Source: Devosia sp. (lineage in GTDB: Bacteria > Pseudomonadota > Alphaproteobacteria > Rhizobiales > Devosiaceae). Taken from it: 64,000 nt of DNA. The stretch lies in contig NZ_JANQAH010000009.1 of assembly GCF_024707125.1 (NCBI RefSeq), forward strand, positions 310,001 to 374,000. The letters run 5' to 3'. A program made the translations under genes and the position numbers. The notes beneath the pieces were generated by a model. It saw nothing but the letters and a program-made list of their open reading frames with translations, had not been told where the DNA came from and did no database searches. This document shows, piece after piece, positions 9,365 through 17,717 of the stretch (position 1 is the first letter of the stretch; each line of letters starts with the position of its first letter).

Positions 9365-10630
9365 TCAGGTGTTCATCGAGTCGAAGAAATCCGAATTGGT
9401 CTTGGTCTGGCGGACCTTGTCCATGAGGAATTCCATCGCGTCGATCGTGCCCATCGGATTGAGGATACGGCGGAGCACATACATCTTCTTGAGGATATCG
9501 GGCTCGACCAGCAGCTCTTCCTTGCGGGTACCCGACTTGGTGATGTCGAGCGCCGGGAAGATGCGCTTGTCCGCAACCTTGCGGTCCAAAATGATTTCGG
9601 AGTTACCGGTACCCTTGAATTCTTCGAAGATCACTTCGTCCATGCGGCTGCCGGTATCGATCAGCGCCGTGGAGATGATGGTCAGCGAGCCGCCGTCTTC
9701 GATATTGCGTGCGGCACCGAAGAAGCGCTTCGGGCGCTGCAGGGCATTGGCGTCGACACCACCGGTAAGCACCTTGCCCGAGCTCGGAACCACGGTGTTG
9801 TAAGCGCGGCCAAGACGGGTAATGGAATCGAGGAGAATAACAACGTCGCGCTTGTGTTCGACGAGACGCTTGGCCTTTTCGATCACCATTTCGGCGACTT
9901 GGACGTGGCGCGAAGCCGGTTCGTCAAAGGTCGAAGAAATGACTTCGCCGCGCACCGAGCGCTGCATATCAGTCACTTCTTCCGGACGCTCGTCGATCAG
10001 CAGAACGATGAGATAGCATTCCGGGTGATTGGTCGCGATCGATTGTGCAATATTTTGCAACAATACCGTCTTACCAGTACGCGGAGGAGCGACAATCAGG
10101 GCGCGCTGGCCCTTGCCGAGCGGTGCCACGAGATCAAGAAGACGAGCCGAGCGATCTTTTAAGGTCGGATCAGGCAACTCCATGCGGAGCCGTTCTTCGG
10201 GATAAAGCGGGGTCAGGTTGTCGAAGTTGACCTTGTGGCGAACCGCCTCGGGGTCTTCGAAATTGATCGTGTTGACCTTCAGGAGCGCAAAGTAGCGCTC
10301 GCCTTCCTTGGGAGAGCGGATTTCGCCCTCGACCGTGTCGCCGGTCCGCAGGCCAAAGCGGCGGATCTGGCTGGGGCTGACATAGATATCGTCAGGACCC
10401 GGAAGATAGTTTGCGTCAGGAGAGCGGAGGAAGCCAAAGCCGTCTGGCAGGACCTCGACCACGCCCTCACCGACAATGTCGATGTCCTGCGAAGCCAATT
10501 CCTTGAGAATGGCGAACATCAACTCCTGCTTGCGCATGGTCGAAGCATTCTCGACTTCGAGTTCTTCGGCGAACGCCAGCAATTCGGCCGGGGACTTGGC
10601 CTTCAGCTCACTGAGCTTGATATTCTGCAT
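9365..10630 (-). CDS. rho: Transcription termination factor Rho
   Basis: Hexameric RNA helicase that ends transcription at C-rich unstructured RNA. The 421-residue product starts [10 protein letters not shown], the usual alphaproteobacterial Rho N-terminus; an upstream extension is open but unlikely. The RNA-binding cold-shock-like domain includes DGFGFLRS at about 63-70. The ATPase has the Walker A motif APPRTGKT at about 181-188 and [13 protein letters not shown] after it. It lies between hemJ and mnmE in the conserved origin-side order. Confidence 0.98.
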   Translation of the reverse strand: MQNIKLSELKAKSPAELLAFAEELEVENASTMRKQELMFAILKELASQDIDIVGEGVVEVLPDGFGFLRSPDANYLPGPDDIYVSPSQIRRFGLRTGDTVEGEIRSPKEGERYFALLKVNTINFEDPEAVRHKVNFDNLTPLYPEERLRMELPDPTLKDRSARLLDLVAPLGKGQRALIVAPPRTGKTVLLQNIAQSIATNHPECYLIVLLIDERPEEVTDMQRSVRGEVISSTFDEPASRHVQVAEMVIEKAKRLVEHKRDVVILLDSITRLGRAYNTVVPSSGKVLTGGVDANALQRPKRFFGAARNIEDGGSLTIISTALIDTGSRMDEVIFEEFKGTGNSEIILDRKVADKRIFPALDITKSGTRKEELLVEPDILKKMYVLRRILNPMGTIDAMEFLMDKVRQTKTNSDFFDSMNT

Positions 10631-10798
10631 GGATGCGATGGACCCTTGGGGTAAATCGTAGAGGAGGGATTTTATTTTTGGGGAATGCACCGCGCAGTGC
10701 CGGAATCGGCCGCGCATGAGGAAGGATGCTTGATGGCTTCATTTAGCGTGATCGCCAGCCGGTTTCAAGATGGGAACCGTGCAACAGCGACATTTTGA

Positions 10799-10860
10799 AG
10801 ATTCACGTGAAACTTCGAAGCGTTCCGCGCAGCGGATGAAAGGCTCCGGTGGAGCCTTTC
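10799..10860. repeat. parS-bearing repeat (copy 1) with parS-like site f and an adjoining hairpin
   Basis: Starts with AGATTCACGTGAAACT (parS-like site f, core GATTCACGTGAAAC at 10800-10813). It continues with CTTCGAAGCGTTCCGCG..GCGGATGAA. The same order of bases, with few changes, recurs at 29384-29430. It ends in a perfect hairpin with GAAAGGCTCC / GGAGCCTTTC arms and a GGT loop at 10838-10860. It lies in the 288-base gap between hemJ and rho. The rest of the gap (10631-10798) should hold the rho promoter and leader, but I see no clear motif in it. Confidence 0.6.
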
Positions 10861-10918
10861 AAGCTGAGAAGGCCATGAAAGCTGTGCTTGAATGGCCCAG
10901 CGCCCGTGAGCCCCAATC

Positions 10919-11344
10919 CTAAAACGGCTTCACGATCACCATGATGACAATGCCGATCATCAGCACAGTCGGCACTTCATTGATGATCCGGAAATACTTC
11001 TGTTCCTTCACGTTCTCATCGCGGGCAAAGCGCTTTTGGTGGCCGACCAGAATGCCATGCACACCGCTCATCGCCAGAACCATGGCAGCCTTGGCCCAGG
11101 GCCATCCCGAACCCCAATCGACACCGCCGAGATGGATCATGGTGAGCCCAAAAACCCAGGTGGCAATCATCGCCGGGTTGATGATCCCCTTGAGGAGCCG
11201 TCGCTCCATGACCTTGAACGTCTCGGACTGCACGGAGCCGATTTCGGCCTTGGTGTGATAGACGAAAAGCCGCGGCAGATAGAGCATGCCGGCCATCCAG
11301 GCGATGACCGAAATGACGTGCAGCGCCTTCACCCATTCATACAT
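10919..11344 (-). CDS. hemJ: Protoporphyrinogen IX oxidase HemJ (membrane protein)
   Basis: Oxidises protoporphyrinogen IX to protoporphyrin IX, the penultimate haem step, in bacteria that lack HemG and HemY. The 141-residue integral membrane product has about four hydrophobic helices. It begins MYEWVKALHVISVIAWMAGM, with the family's conserved His (about residue 8) and LYLPRLFVYH. The ATG at 11344 is chosen because the longer frame adds residues that look like non-coding sequence. It follows hemE by 10 bases, which supports a haem role. Confidence 0.93.
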   Translation of the reverse strand: MYEWVKALHVISVIAWMAGMLYLPRLFVYHTKAEIGSVQSETFKVMERRLLKGIINPAMIATWVFGLTMIHLGGVDWGSGWPWAKAAMVLAMSGVHGILVGHQKRFARDENVKEQKYFRIINEVPTVLMIGIVIMVIVKPF

Positions 11345-11354
11345 TTCAATTTTC

Positions 11355-12389
11355 TCAACTTTGCTTGACCAGCTCGACCAACCGCTCGACGTGGGAAATC
11401 GGGGTTTCGGGCACAATGCCGTGGCCGAGATTAAAGATATGCGGGCGCTTCGCAAACGCGGCCTTGATCTCGATCACGCGTTCTTCCATCGCCTTGCCGC
11501 CGATGACGAGCCGCAGCGGGTCGAGATTGCCCTGAACCGGCAGGGTCTTTGGCAGGAATTCATCGGCAAAAGACAGCGGCGTCGCATAGTCGAGACCCAG
11601 CGCGTTGACGCCTGTCCTTTCCGCATAGCGCTTCAAATTACCGGCAGCTCCGCGCGGGAAACCGATGATCGGCGCATTTGGCACTTTTGCCCGCACGCCT
11701 TCGACGATCCGCCGATTGGGCGCGACCACCTGCGTTTCAAAAGCCGCATCGTCGAGATTGAGCGCCCAGCTCTCAAAAAGCTGCACCACATCGGCGCCGG
11801 CCTCAAACTGGGCAACGAGATAGTCAATGCTGGTTTCGACCAGCACATCCATCAATTTCGAAAAGGCCGCCGGGTGTTCCAGGGCAAAGCGCCGCGCCAC
11901 CCATTGATCCGGCGATCCCTTGCCATTGAGCATATAGGTCGCAACCGTCCAGGGAGAGCCGCAGAAGCCGATCAGGGTCTTTTCGGGAGCCAGTGCCGCT
12001 CGCAGCCGGCGCACGGTCTCCAGCACAGGCGCCAGATGATCCAAAGCCCCGCCGCGCTCAAGCCGATCCACGTCTGTCGCGGCCAGGGGCTCGAGCATTG
12101 GTCCTTCACCCGCTTCAAAGCGAACCTTCTGTCCCAGCGCATCTGGAATGACCAGAATGTCAGAGAACAAAATAGCCGCATCGAGATCGAACCGGCGAAG
12201 CGGCTGCAGCGTCACTTCCGTCGCAAAATCGGGATTGTAGCAAAGGTCCAAAAAGCTTCCGGCCTTGGCGCGGAGCTCGCGATATTCCGGCAGGTAGCGA
12301 CCAGCCTGTCGCATGATCCACATGGGAGGGGTGTCCTGTCGTTCCCCCAGCACCGTTGCGAGCAATCTTTTCTTGGTCACTGCACTCAC
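11355..12389 (-). CDS. hemE: Uroporphyrinogen decarboxylase
   Basis: Removes four carboxyl groups from uroporphyrinogen III to give coproporphyrinogen III in haem synthesis. The 344-residue product has the substrate-binding signature MRQAGRYLPEYR at about 26-37 and the second signature GFCGSPWTVATYM. Full normal length. It is transcribed away from the putative oriC, as in Caulobacter and other alphaproteobacteria, where hemE lies beside the origin. It is probably co-transcribed with hemJ. Confidence 0.98.
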   Translation of the reverse strand: MSAVTKKRLLATVLGERQDTPPMWIMRQAGRYLPEYRELRAKAGSFLDLCYNPDFATEVTLQPLRRFDLDAAILFSDILVIPDALGQKVRFEAGEGPMLEPLAATDVDRLERGGALDHLAPVLETVRRLRAALAPEKTLIGFCGSPWTVATYMLNGKGSPDQWVARRFALEHPAAFSKLMDVLVETSIDYLVAQFEAGADVVQLFESWALNLDDAAFETQVVAPNRRIVEGVRAKVPNAPIIGFPRGAAGNLKRYAERTGVNALGLDYATPLSFADEFLPKTLPVQGNLDPLRLVIGGKAMEERVIEIKAAFAKRPHIFNLGHGIVPETPISHVERLVELVKQS

Positions 12390-12456
12390 CCTTTCGTCCC
12401 CTTCGAAAACCCAAAAGAGACTCTTAGTCTTCCTATCTTCTTCTTTATGGTGGTGT

Positions 12457-12465
12457 TTATCCGCA
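12457..12465 (+). promoter_or_regulatory. DnaA-box-like site 1
   Basis: TTATCCGCA, one mismatch to TTATCCACA, on the hemE side of the putative origin. Confidence 0.45.
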
Positions 12466-12519
12466 ATTCATTGCGCTCCACAATCTGGACCCATGGCGGC
12501 ACTTCAGCACAGCGCTTCA

Positions 12520-12534
12520 TTAACGCTCTGTTAA
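12520..12534. promoter_or_regulatory. CtrA-type binding site 1 in oriC
   Basis: TTAACGCTCTGTTAA is a perfect TTAA-N7-TTAA, the full CtrA recognition pattern described in Caulobacter. There CtrA blocks replication start and regulates genes at the origin. Confidence 0.6.
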
Positions 12535-12575
12535 CATCTGTGGCCGACCCCGCTGGCCTGCCCCGTTAATGGAGT

Positions 12576-12590
12576 TTAAGAGGAGCTTAA
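12576..12590. promoter_or_regulatory. CtrA-type binding site 2 in oriC
   Basis: TTAAGAGGAGCTTAA is a second perfect TTAA-N7-TTAA. A further TTAA lies 6 bases before it (12566-12569), giving three TTAA blocks in 25 bases. Confidence 0.6.
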
Positions 12591-12625
12591 CAGGGCGACT
12601 CCCGAGTCAACGATTCGGTAACGCC

Positions 12626-12634
12626 TGTGGATGA
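12626..12634 (-). promoter_or_regulatory. DnaA-box-like site 2
   Basis: TGTGGATGA on the plus strand, the reverse of TCATCCACA, one mismatch to the consensus. Confidence 0.5.
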
Positions 12635-12666
12635 GGGGTGTGAAAAGCTGCTCCCGCCCTTTCAAC

Positions 12667-12675
12667 TTATCCCCA
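12667..12675 (+). promoter_or_regulatory. DnaA-box-like site 3
   Basis: TTATCCCCA, one mismatch to TTATCCACA, close to the AT-rich stretch 12711-12735 that could serve as the unwinding region. Confidence 0.5.
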
Positions 12676-12808
12676 CAGATTCCCCAGCCCCCTTCCGAGA
12701 ACCTCGGAAAGGAATTGTTAACTTTTTATCGAATAGGTCGAACAAGTTTCGCGCCTCGTGAAAGTTACGAGTCTTTCCCCCAGTTCGCCCTTGAGCTGGG
12801 GATGACAG

Positions 12809-12817
12809 TGTGGAAAA
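12809..12817 (-). promoter_or_regulatory. DnaA-box-like site 4
   Basis: TGTGGAAAA, the reverse of TTTTCCACA, one mismatch. It ends 10 bases before the preferred maf start and would overlap maf if the alternative GTG start at 12810 were used. Confidence 0.4.
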
Positions 12818-12827
12818 ACTTGTTCCC

Positions 12828-13430
12828 ATGCTGATCCTGGCCTCCTCAAGTCCGACCCGCAAAACCTTGATGGAAAAGGCTGTTTTTTCCTTTTCCGTCA
12901 TTCCGGCCGATATCGATGAACGCGCCCTCGGAGCCCAGGCTTTGGAGGCCGGCGCTGACGGCCGCGATCTTGCGGGGCTCCTTGCCAAGGCGAAGGCCGA
13001 AGCGGTCTCAAAACTCCATCCTGACGCCTATGTGATCGGCGCCGATCAAACTTTGGCTCTGGGCACGGAATTGCTCCACAAGCCCATCAACCGCGAAGAC
13101 GCCGCGCGCCAGCTCGATCATCTCGCCGGCAAGACCCATCGGCTCCACGCCGCCGTCGCTCTCGTGCGCAATGGCCAATTGTTGTGGTCCGATATCGAAA
13201 CCGCCGAATTGACCATGCGCCAGTTCGAACCGGAAGAGCGCGACCTGGTTCTCGATCTTGAGGGACCTGCCGCCCTGACCTCCGTTGGCGGCTATCGGCT
13301 CGAAGGTCCGTCCATTCGGCTCTTCGAGACCATTACCGGCGATTATTTCACGATTCTCGGGCTGCCGCTCTTGCCCCTGATCGGCGCCTTGCGCGATATC
13401 GCTCCGGAGCTTCTTTCCGTCAGGGCCTGA
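12828..13430 (+). CDS. maf: Maf family nucleotide pyrophosphatase
   Basis: House-cleaning enzyme that hydrolyses non-canonical or modified nucleoside triphosphates; relatives act on dTTP/UTP or 7-methyl-GTP, and the substrate cannot be read here. The 200-residue product has the family opening LILASSSPTRK, then IGADQTLALG and LEGPSIRLFE..GDYFTILGLPLLPL. The ATG at 12828 starts exactly at the LILASSS strand. An in-frame GTG at 12810 would add six residues and cannot be ruled out. It is the first plus-strand gene right of the putative origin and is followed closely by aroE and coaE. Confidence 0.92.
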   Translation: MLILASSSPTRKTLMEKAVFSFSVIPADIDERALGAQALEAGADGRDLAGLLAKAKAEAVSKLHPDAYVIGADQTLALGTELLHKPINREDAARQLDHLAGKTHRLHAAVALVRNGQLLWSDIETAELTMRQFEPEERDLVLDLEGPAALTSVGGYRLEGPSIRLFETITGDYFTILGLPLLPLIGALRDIAPELLSVRA

Positions 13431-13436
13431 TCAAAC

Positions 13437-14267
13437 GTGACCACCAAAGCTTTCGTCATCGGCCACCCCATCGCCCATTCACGCTCGCCGCTCATTCACG
13501 GCACCTGGCTCGCCGAGCACGGGATTGATGGCTCCTATGAAGCCATCGACGTGGCCCCAGCCGATCTTCCGGCCTTTTTCGACCGTCTGCGCGCGGGCGA
13601 ATTTGCCGGCGGCAATGTCACCATTCCCCATAAGGAAGCGGTTTTTGCCCTTTGCGACAGCGTCGATGATCTCGCCAAAACCATCGGCGCGGTGAATACG
13701 CTGGTCGTGCGCGGGGGCAAGGTACACGGCTACAATACCGACTATCTCGGTTTTCTCGGCAATCTCGACGCTGCAGCGCCGGGCTGGTCCGATGGCCCGC
13801 GCGATGCCCTGGTGATCGGTGCCGGCGGCGCAGCCCGCGCCATTCTGGTTGCCCTGCGCGAGCGCAATGGCGGAAAAGTCCATGTGCTTAATCGCACCCT
13901 CGCCAATGCCGAAGCGCTGGTCGAGGAAATCGAAGGCCCCTTCGAGGCCCACGGCTTTGATTCCTTTGCCGAGCTCGCGCCAAAGATCGGCATCGTCGTC
14001 AACACCAGCTCCATCGGCATGCATGGCAGCCGCTTCGACTGGCTCGACATGAGCCTGCTTCCAAAGACCAGCCTCGTCACCGACATCGTCTATACCCCGC
14101 TAGTGACGCCCCTCCTCGCCGATGCCCAGGCCCATGGCCTCGAAATCGTCGATGGCCTCGGCATGCTGCTGCACCAGGCCGTGCCGGGTTTTGCCGATTG
14201 GTTCGGCGTGCGGCCGGAAGTGACGCCGGCCCTCCGCGCCCGCATCGAAGCGACTTTGGGTCACTGA
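13437..14267 (+). CDS. aroE: Shikimate 5-dehydrogenase
   Basis: NADPH-dependent reduction of 3-dehydroshikimate to shikimate in aromatic amino-acid synthesis. In the 276-residue product, the shikimate-binding motif HSRSPLIHG is at about 14-22 and the catalytic lysine is in NVTIPHKEAVF (Lys about 66). The Rossmann loop GAGGAARAI lies near 130. It uses a GTG start six bases after the maf stop. It is part of the tightly packed maf-aroE-coaE-dnaQ run conserved near the origin in this class. Confidence 0.97.
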   Translation: MTTKAFVIGHPIAHSRSPLIHGTWLAEHGIDGSYEAIDVAPADLPAFFDRLRAGEFAGGNVTIPHKEAVFALCDSVDDLAKTIGAVNTLVVRGGKVHGYNTDYLGFLGNLDAAAPGWSDGPRDALVIGAGGAARAILVALRERNGGKVHVLNRTLANAEALVEEIEGPFEAHGFDSFAELAPKIGIVVNTSSIGMHGSRFDWLDMSLLPKTSLVTDIVYTPLVTPLLADAQAHGLEIVDGLGMLLHQAVPGFADWFGVRPEVTPALRARIEATLGH

Positions 14268-14269
14268 CC

Positions 14270-14866
14270 ATGTGGCGGATCGGGGTCACCGGATCGATCG
14301 CCACCGGCAAATCCACCCTGCTCGCCGCCTTCGAAAAGGTCGGCGTTCCGACATTCTCGGCCGATGCCGCGGTCGCTGCACTCTATGAGGGCGAAGCCGT
14401 TGCCCCGGTGGAAGCTCTTTTTCCGGGCGTCACCAGAGACCAAAAAATAGACCGCCAGGAATTGGCGCGGCGCCTCGCGGCCGAACCGCAAAATTTCAAG
14501 AAACTGGAAGCCGTGGTTCATCCCCTGGTCCGGCGGAAGATCGCCGAATTCATGGATCGCGCGGAAGCTGCGGGCAACATCGCAGTGGCCATCGAAGTCC
14601 CCCTGCTCTTCGAAAGCGGCTTCAATTACGGCTTTGACGCCATCGCCGTGACCTTCGTCAACCCCGAGATTCAGGCTGCACGCATTATGGCCCGGCCGGG
14701 CATGACCGTGGAAAAGCGCGATACCTTGCTTGCCCGCCAGATGCCGCAGGATGAAAAGAAGAAGCGGGCCACTTATCTCTTCGATACCGAGCGCCCGCGC
14801 GAGGAAATCGACGCCGAAGTCGCGGCTCTGATCGCCGACCTCAGGGCAAAGGGACCAAAAATATGA
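14270..14866 (+). CDS. coaE: Dephospho-CoA kinase
   Basis: Last step of coenzyme A synthesis: phosphorylates the 3'-hydroxyl of dephospho-CoA. The 198-residue product has the P-loop GSIATGKST at residues 8-16, the substrate residues around FSADAAV, and the closing region ARIMARPGMTVEKRDTLLARQMP. The open frame extends upstream into aroE, but the ATG at 14270, two bases after the aroE stop, gives the standard N-terminus. Its end overlaps dnaQ by four bases. Confidence 0.96.
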   Translation: MWRIGVTGSIATGKSTLLAAFEKVGVPTFSADAAVAALYEGEAVAPVEALFPGVTRDQKIDRQELARRLAAEPQNFKKLEAVVHPLVRRKIAEFMDRAEAAGNIAVAIEVPLLFESGFNYGFDAIAVTFVNPEIQAARIMARPGMTVEKRDTLLARQMPQDEKKKRATYLFDTERPREEIDAEVAALIADLRAKGPKI

Positions 14867-15573
14867 TCCGGGAAATCGTGCTCGATACCGAAACCACGGG
14901 CCTTTCCCATGCCGAGGGCGATCGCCTCGTCGAAATCGGCTGCGTCGAGCTGATCAACCACATACCCTCGGGCAAGAATTTTCACGTCTACATCAACCCC
15001 CAGCGCTCCATGCCCGACGAGGCATTTCGCGTTCATGGGCTCAGCGAAGAGTTTTTGTCCGACAAGCCGGTTTTCAAGACGCTGGCCGAGGAGTTTCGGA
15101 CCTTTGTCGATGGCGCCCGGCTCATCATTCACAACGCCCCCTTCGATATGGGCTTTTTGAATGCCGAGCTTGCCTGGGCCGGCCTGCCCGTCCTCGACAA
15201 TGAAGTCATCGACACGGTCATGCTCGCCCGCAAGAAGCACCCGGGCGCCCGCGTCAGCCTCGACGCGCTCTGCAAGCACTATGGCATCGACAATTCCCGC
15301 CGCACGCTCCACGGCGCCCTCCTCGATAGCGAGATTCTGGCTGAAGTCTATCTCGAGCTGATCGGCGGCAAGCAGGTGAGCCTGGCTCTCATTGCCGAGG
15401 TCGAAAGCGATGGCAGCGACGCCCTCGCGACCCGCATCGCCGCTCTGCCCCGCCCTACCCCGCTCCCCTCGCGCGTGACATTAGCGGAAGCCGCGGCGCA
15501 CGAAGCCTTCGTGGGAAAAATGGGCGAAAGCGCGATCTGGGCCCAATATGCCGAGGTCGCGGCGGCGGAGTAA
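14863..15573 (+). CDS. dnaQ: DNA polymerase III subunit epsilon (proofreading exonuclease)
   Basis: 3'-5' exonuclease that proofreads during replication. The 236-residue product has the DEDDh residues: Exo I IVLDTETTGL at about 5-14, Exo II HNAPFDMGFLNAEL near 87-100, and Exo III with a conserved His and Asp in LHGALLDSEILAEVYLEL. It starts with an ATGA overlap with coaE. It is followed by a family-B repeat and converges with secB. Confidence 0.96.
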   Translation: MIREIVLDTETTGLSHAEGDRLVEIGCVELINHIPSGKNFHVYINPQRSMPDEAFRVHGLSEEFLSDKPVFKTLAEEFRTFVDGARLIIHNAPFDMGFLNAELAWAGLPVLDNEVIDTVMLARKKHPGARVSLDALCKHYGIDNSRRTLHGALLDSEILAEVYLELIGGKQVSLALIAEVESDGSDALATRIAALPRPTPLPSRVTLAEAAAHEAFVGKMGESAIWAQYAEVAAAE

Positions 15574-15604
15574 TCCGCTTTCCCACCTCAACTCTCCCAT
15601 CCAT

Positions 15605-15678
15605 CGTCACCACCGGGCTTGTCCCGGTGGTCCATGCCGCGCCAAGAATGGATTGCCGGGACAAGCCCGGCAATGACG
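15605..15678. repeat. Intergenic palindromic repeat, family B (copy 2)
   Basis: CGTCACCACCGGGCTTGTCC..GTGG followed by GGATTGCCGGGACAAGCCC..AATGACG: two inverted units around CGGGCTTGTCCCGG. It sits between converging dnaQ and secB. Confidence 0.8.
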
Positions 15679-15700
15679 GTGGCTTCTATATTTGGCCCCA

Positions 15701-15730
15701 AAAACAAAAACCCCAGCTCTCGCCGGGGTT
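15701..15730 (-). terminator. Rho-independent terminator after secB
   Basis: Minus-strand hairpin AACCCCGGC / GCTGGGGTT followed by TTTTTGTTTT, 24 bases after the secB stop. Confidence 0.8.
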
Positions 15731-15753
15731 CTTCAAAACTCTAACAGCCCAAA

Positions 15754-16275
15754 TCAGTTTGGCAGGTCGGTTGCCGGAGCGGCGGCTGCGCCACCCTCTG
15801 CCTGCTGCTTGGCGGCGAGCGCGGCCAGATTCTGGCGGTAGATCGCCATGAAGTCGACCGGCTCCATCATCAGCGGCGGGAAACCGCCCTGCTGGGTGAC
15901 ATTGGCCAGAACCTGGCGGGCAAACGGGAAGATCAGGCGCGGGCATTCGACCATGAGAAGGCCGCTGAGCTGGGCTTCGGGAATGTTCTTGAGGCGGAAA
16001 ACGCCGCCATAGACCAGTTCCACGTTGAACAGCAGCGTTTCCTCGCGATTGGCCTTGGCCTTGAGGTTCAGCTCGACGGCATAGAGGTCGTCGGCCTGCT
16101 TCTTGACGCCGACCGAGATCGAAACGTTGAAGGCCGGATTGCCGCCGCCGGCCAGGATCGAGCCGGGCGCGCCGGGGTTCTCGAAGGAAAGGTCGCGCAC
16201 ATATTGACCCACAAGGTTCATGCTGGGCGCGGTGCCGGGCTGGGTCGCTGCTGCGCCTTCGTTTTCTTCGGCCAT
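15754..16275 (-). CDS. secB: Protein-export chaperone SecB
   Basis: Cytoplasmic tetrameric chaperone that keeps precursors unfolded and delivers them to SecA. The 173-residue product has an acidic start MAEENEG, then YVRDLSFENPGAP (SecB signature), VELVYGGVFRL and CPRLIFPFARQ. The ATG at 16275 follows a good AAAGGGA ribosome-binding site; an upstream in-frame extension is rejected. The dnaQ-secB-fxsA-tim44 order is typical of the order. Confidence 0.97.
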   Translation of the reverse strand: MAEENEGAAATQPGTAPSMNLVGQYVRDLSFENPGAPGSILAGGGNPAFNVSISVGVKKQADDLYAVELNLKAKANREETLLFNVELVYGGVFRLKNIPEAQLSGLLMVECPRLIFPFARQVLANVTQQGGFPPLMMEPVDFMAIYRQNLAALAAKQQAEGGAAAAPATDLPN

Positions 16276-16365
16276 CTTTGGTCCCTTTATATTCCGGTTG
16301 GAACAGTCCTGCGGGTGGCTAGCATCTTTGCCCCAAAGGAACAAGCAAAGAGGCCTTTTGCAACG

Positions 16366-16839
16366 CTATTTGCGCTGCCAGTCGTCGTCATCGAGGTCAA
16401 TGGTTCCCGGTCCGTTAAGATGGGGCGGGGTGGGATCGGCCGGGGATGCGCGGCGATAGCTGGTCGTGGTTTCCACCACGGTCACGTTGCGCGTCAGCGT
16501 CTTGTAGAGCCAGGCGCGCACGGGCGGAAGCAGCAGCAGAATGGCAACGAAGTCGCCCAAAAATCCCGGGATGATCAGGAAAACTGCGGCCAGAGCCAGG
16601 GCCATGCCGTCAAACAGGGTCTGTCCTGGCAGTGTACCGGTCTGCATATTGGTGCGCATGCGGTTGAGCACGCCCAGACCTTGCTGGCGCAACACAAAGC
16701 CGCCGACAACCACGGCGAGAATGACAAGACCCAGCGTCGGCAGCACGCCGATGGCGCGGCCAACGAGAATGAAAAGCGCAATCTCGATCAGCGGCAAGGC
16801 CAGAAGGAGCAGGGGAATGAAGCGGAGCAACCGGGTCAT
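16366..16839 (-). CDS. fxsA: FxsA family membrane protein
   Basis: Small cytoplasmic-membrane protein; E. coli FxsA relieves phage T7 exclusion by F plasmid, but the normal role is unknown. The 157-residue product has about four membrane segments, including LLRFIPLLLLALPLIEIALFILVG, LPTLGLVILAVVVGGFVLR and FLIIPGFLGDFVAILLLLPP. The polar tail is rich in acidic residues. It starts at MTRLLRFIP; the upstream open frame has no coding character. It is divergent from the Tim44-like gene. Confidence 0.9.
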   Translation of the reverse strand: MTRLLRFIPLLLLALPLIEIALFILVGRAIGVLPTLGLVILAVVVGGFVLRQQGLGVLNRMRTNMQTGTLPGQTLFDGMALALAAVFLIIPGFLGDFVAILLLLPPVRAWLYKTLTRNVTVVETTTSYRRASPADPTPPHLNGPGTIDLDDDDWQRK

Positions 16840-16967
16840 CCTTTGTTTGTGAAGGGCGCGGCAAATCGCGCTACCTTGTGTGAACTGGTTTTGAGCTAAA
16901 GCTTTCCCTATATATAGGAACGACAAAAGCGCTCGGCGAGCGCCCAACTTCTCAGGTGCACCGATTC

Positions 16968-17693
16968 ATGGACGATTTTCTCGATCTGCCTACTCTCATC
17001 GCCATCGTGGTCGCGGTTTTCGTGCTCTTCCGCCTCCGCTCGGTCCTGGGAACGCGGACGGGCAATGAGCGCCCGCCGATCGACCGCTCTCGCTCGACCC
17101 CGACCGAGAAGAAGGCCGCCAATGGCGACGAAACGGTCGTGCCGATCCGTCCCCGTCCCACCGATGCGCCCAATCTCGATGACGAGCGCCGCACCCGCAA
17201 GACCGAGGCGGAGATCGAACAGGCCGCATCAGGCAATGCTGATCTTGCAACGGGCCTTCGCGCCGTTGTCGAAGCTGATCCGACCTTTACGCCCAAATCC
17301 TTCCTTGAAGGCGCCAAGCAGGCCTATGAGATGATCGTCACCGCCTTTGCCGAGGGCGATCGCCAGACCCTGAAAAACCTCCTCGACAAGGACGTGTACG
17401 ATAGCTTTGCCCGCGCCCTCACCGAGCGCGAGGCCGCCGGCCAGAAGAACGACTTTACCTTTGTGGGTCTGCCCAAGATCGCCATCGTCTCGGCCGAATA
17501 CGACAAGAAGAACGTGCTGGTGACCGTCGATTTCCATGCCGAAGTCGTCTCGGCCATCCGCGACAAGGACGGCAATCTCGTCGAAGGCAATGCCGACCAG
17601 GTGCAGACCATCGCTGACGAGTGGACCTTTGCGCGCAATCCCAAGTCGCGCGACCCCAATTGGAAGGTCATCACCACGAGCCAGCTCGACTAA
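16968..17693 (+). CDS. Tim44/TimA family adaptor protein
   Basis: Bacterial relative of the mitochondrial Tim44 import subunit, membrane-anchored; its bacterial role is not well established. The 241-residue product has one N-terminal hydrophobic anchor (PTLIAIVVAVFVLFRL), a basic/acidic linker, then the Tim44-like domain from about residue 90 (FTPKSFLEGAKQAYEMIVTAFAEGDRQTLKNLL) to the end (DEWTFARNPKSRDPNWKVI). A GTG 12 bases upstream is an alternative start. It is followed by the Smr gene 24 bases on. Synteny with fxsA and secB is usual in alphaproteobacteria. Confidence 0.88.
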   Translation: MDDFLDLPTLIAIVVAVFVLFRLRSVLGTRTGNERPPIDRSRSTPTEKKAANGDETVVPIRPRPTDAPNLDDERRTRKTEAEIEQAASGNADLATGLRAVVEADPTFTPKSFLEGAKQAYEMIVTAFAEGDRQTLKNLLDKDVYDSFARALTEREAAGQKNDFTFVGLPKIAIVSAEYDKKNVLVTVDFHAEVVSAIRDKDGNLVEGNADQVQTIADEWTFARNPKSRDPNWKVITTSQLD

Positions 17694-17717
17694 AATCTTT
17701 TTGCGGCAGGCCCTTCC

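Larger units (their letters stand above)
12390..12827. other. oriC: Putative chromosomal replication origin (oriC)
   Basis: A 438-base gene-free gap between divergent hemE and maf, the oriC position known in Caulobacter and related alphaproteobacteria. It holds four DnaA-box-like 9-mers with one mismatch to TTATCCACA: 12457-12465, 12626-12634 reversed, 12667-12675, and 12809-12817 reversed. It also holds two perfect TTAA-N7-TTAA CtrA-type sites, five GANTC sites (12419, 12604, 12612, 12678, 12769) and an AT-rich stretch near 12711-12735. Genes to the left run left and genes to the right run right. The DUF299/ppsR gene often found here is absent. Function is inferred, not shown. Confidence 0.72.

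Noticed and set aside
12810..12827. GTG at 12810 as the maf start
   Set aside because: It would overlap a DnaA-box-like site and add six residues before the LILASSS strand. The ATG at 12828 is simpler, though the GTG cannot be fully excluded.
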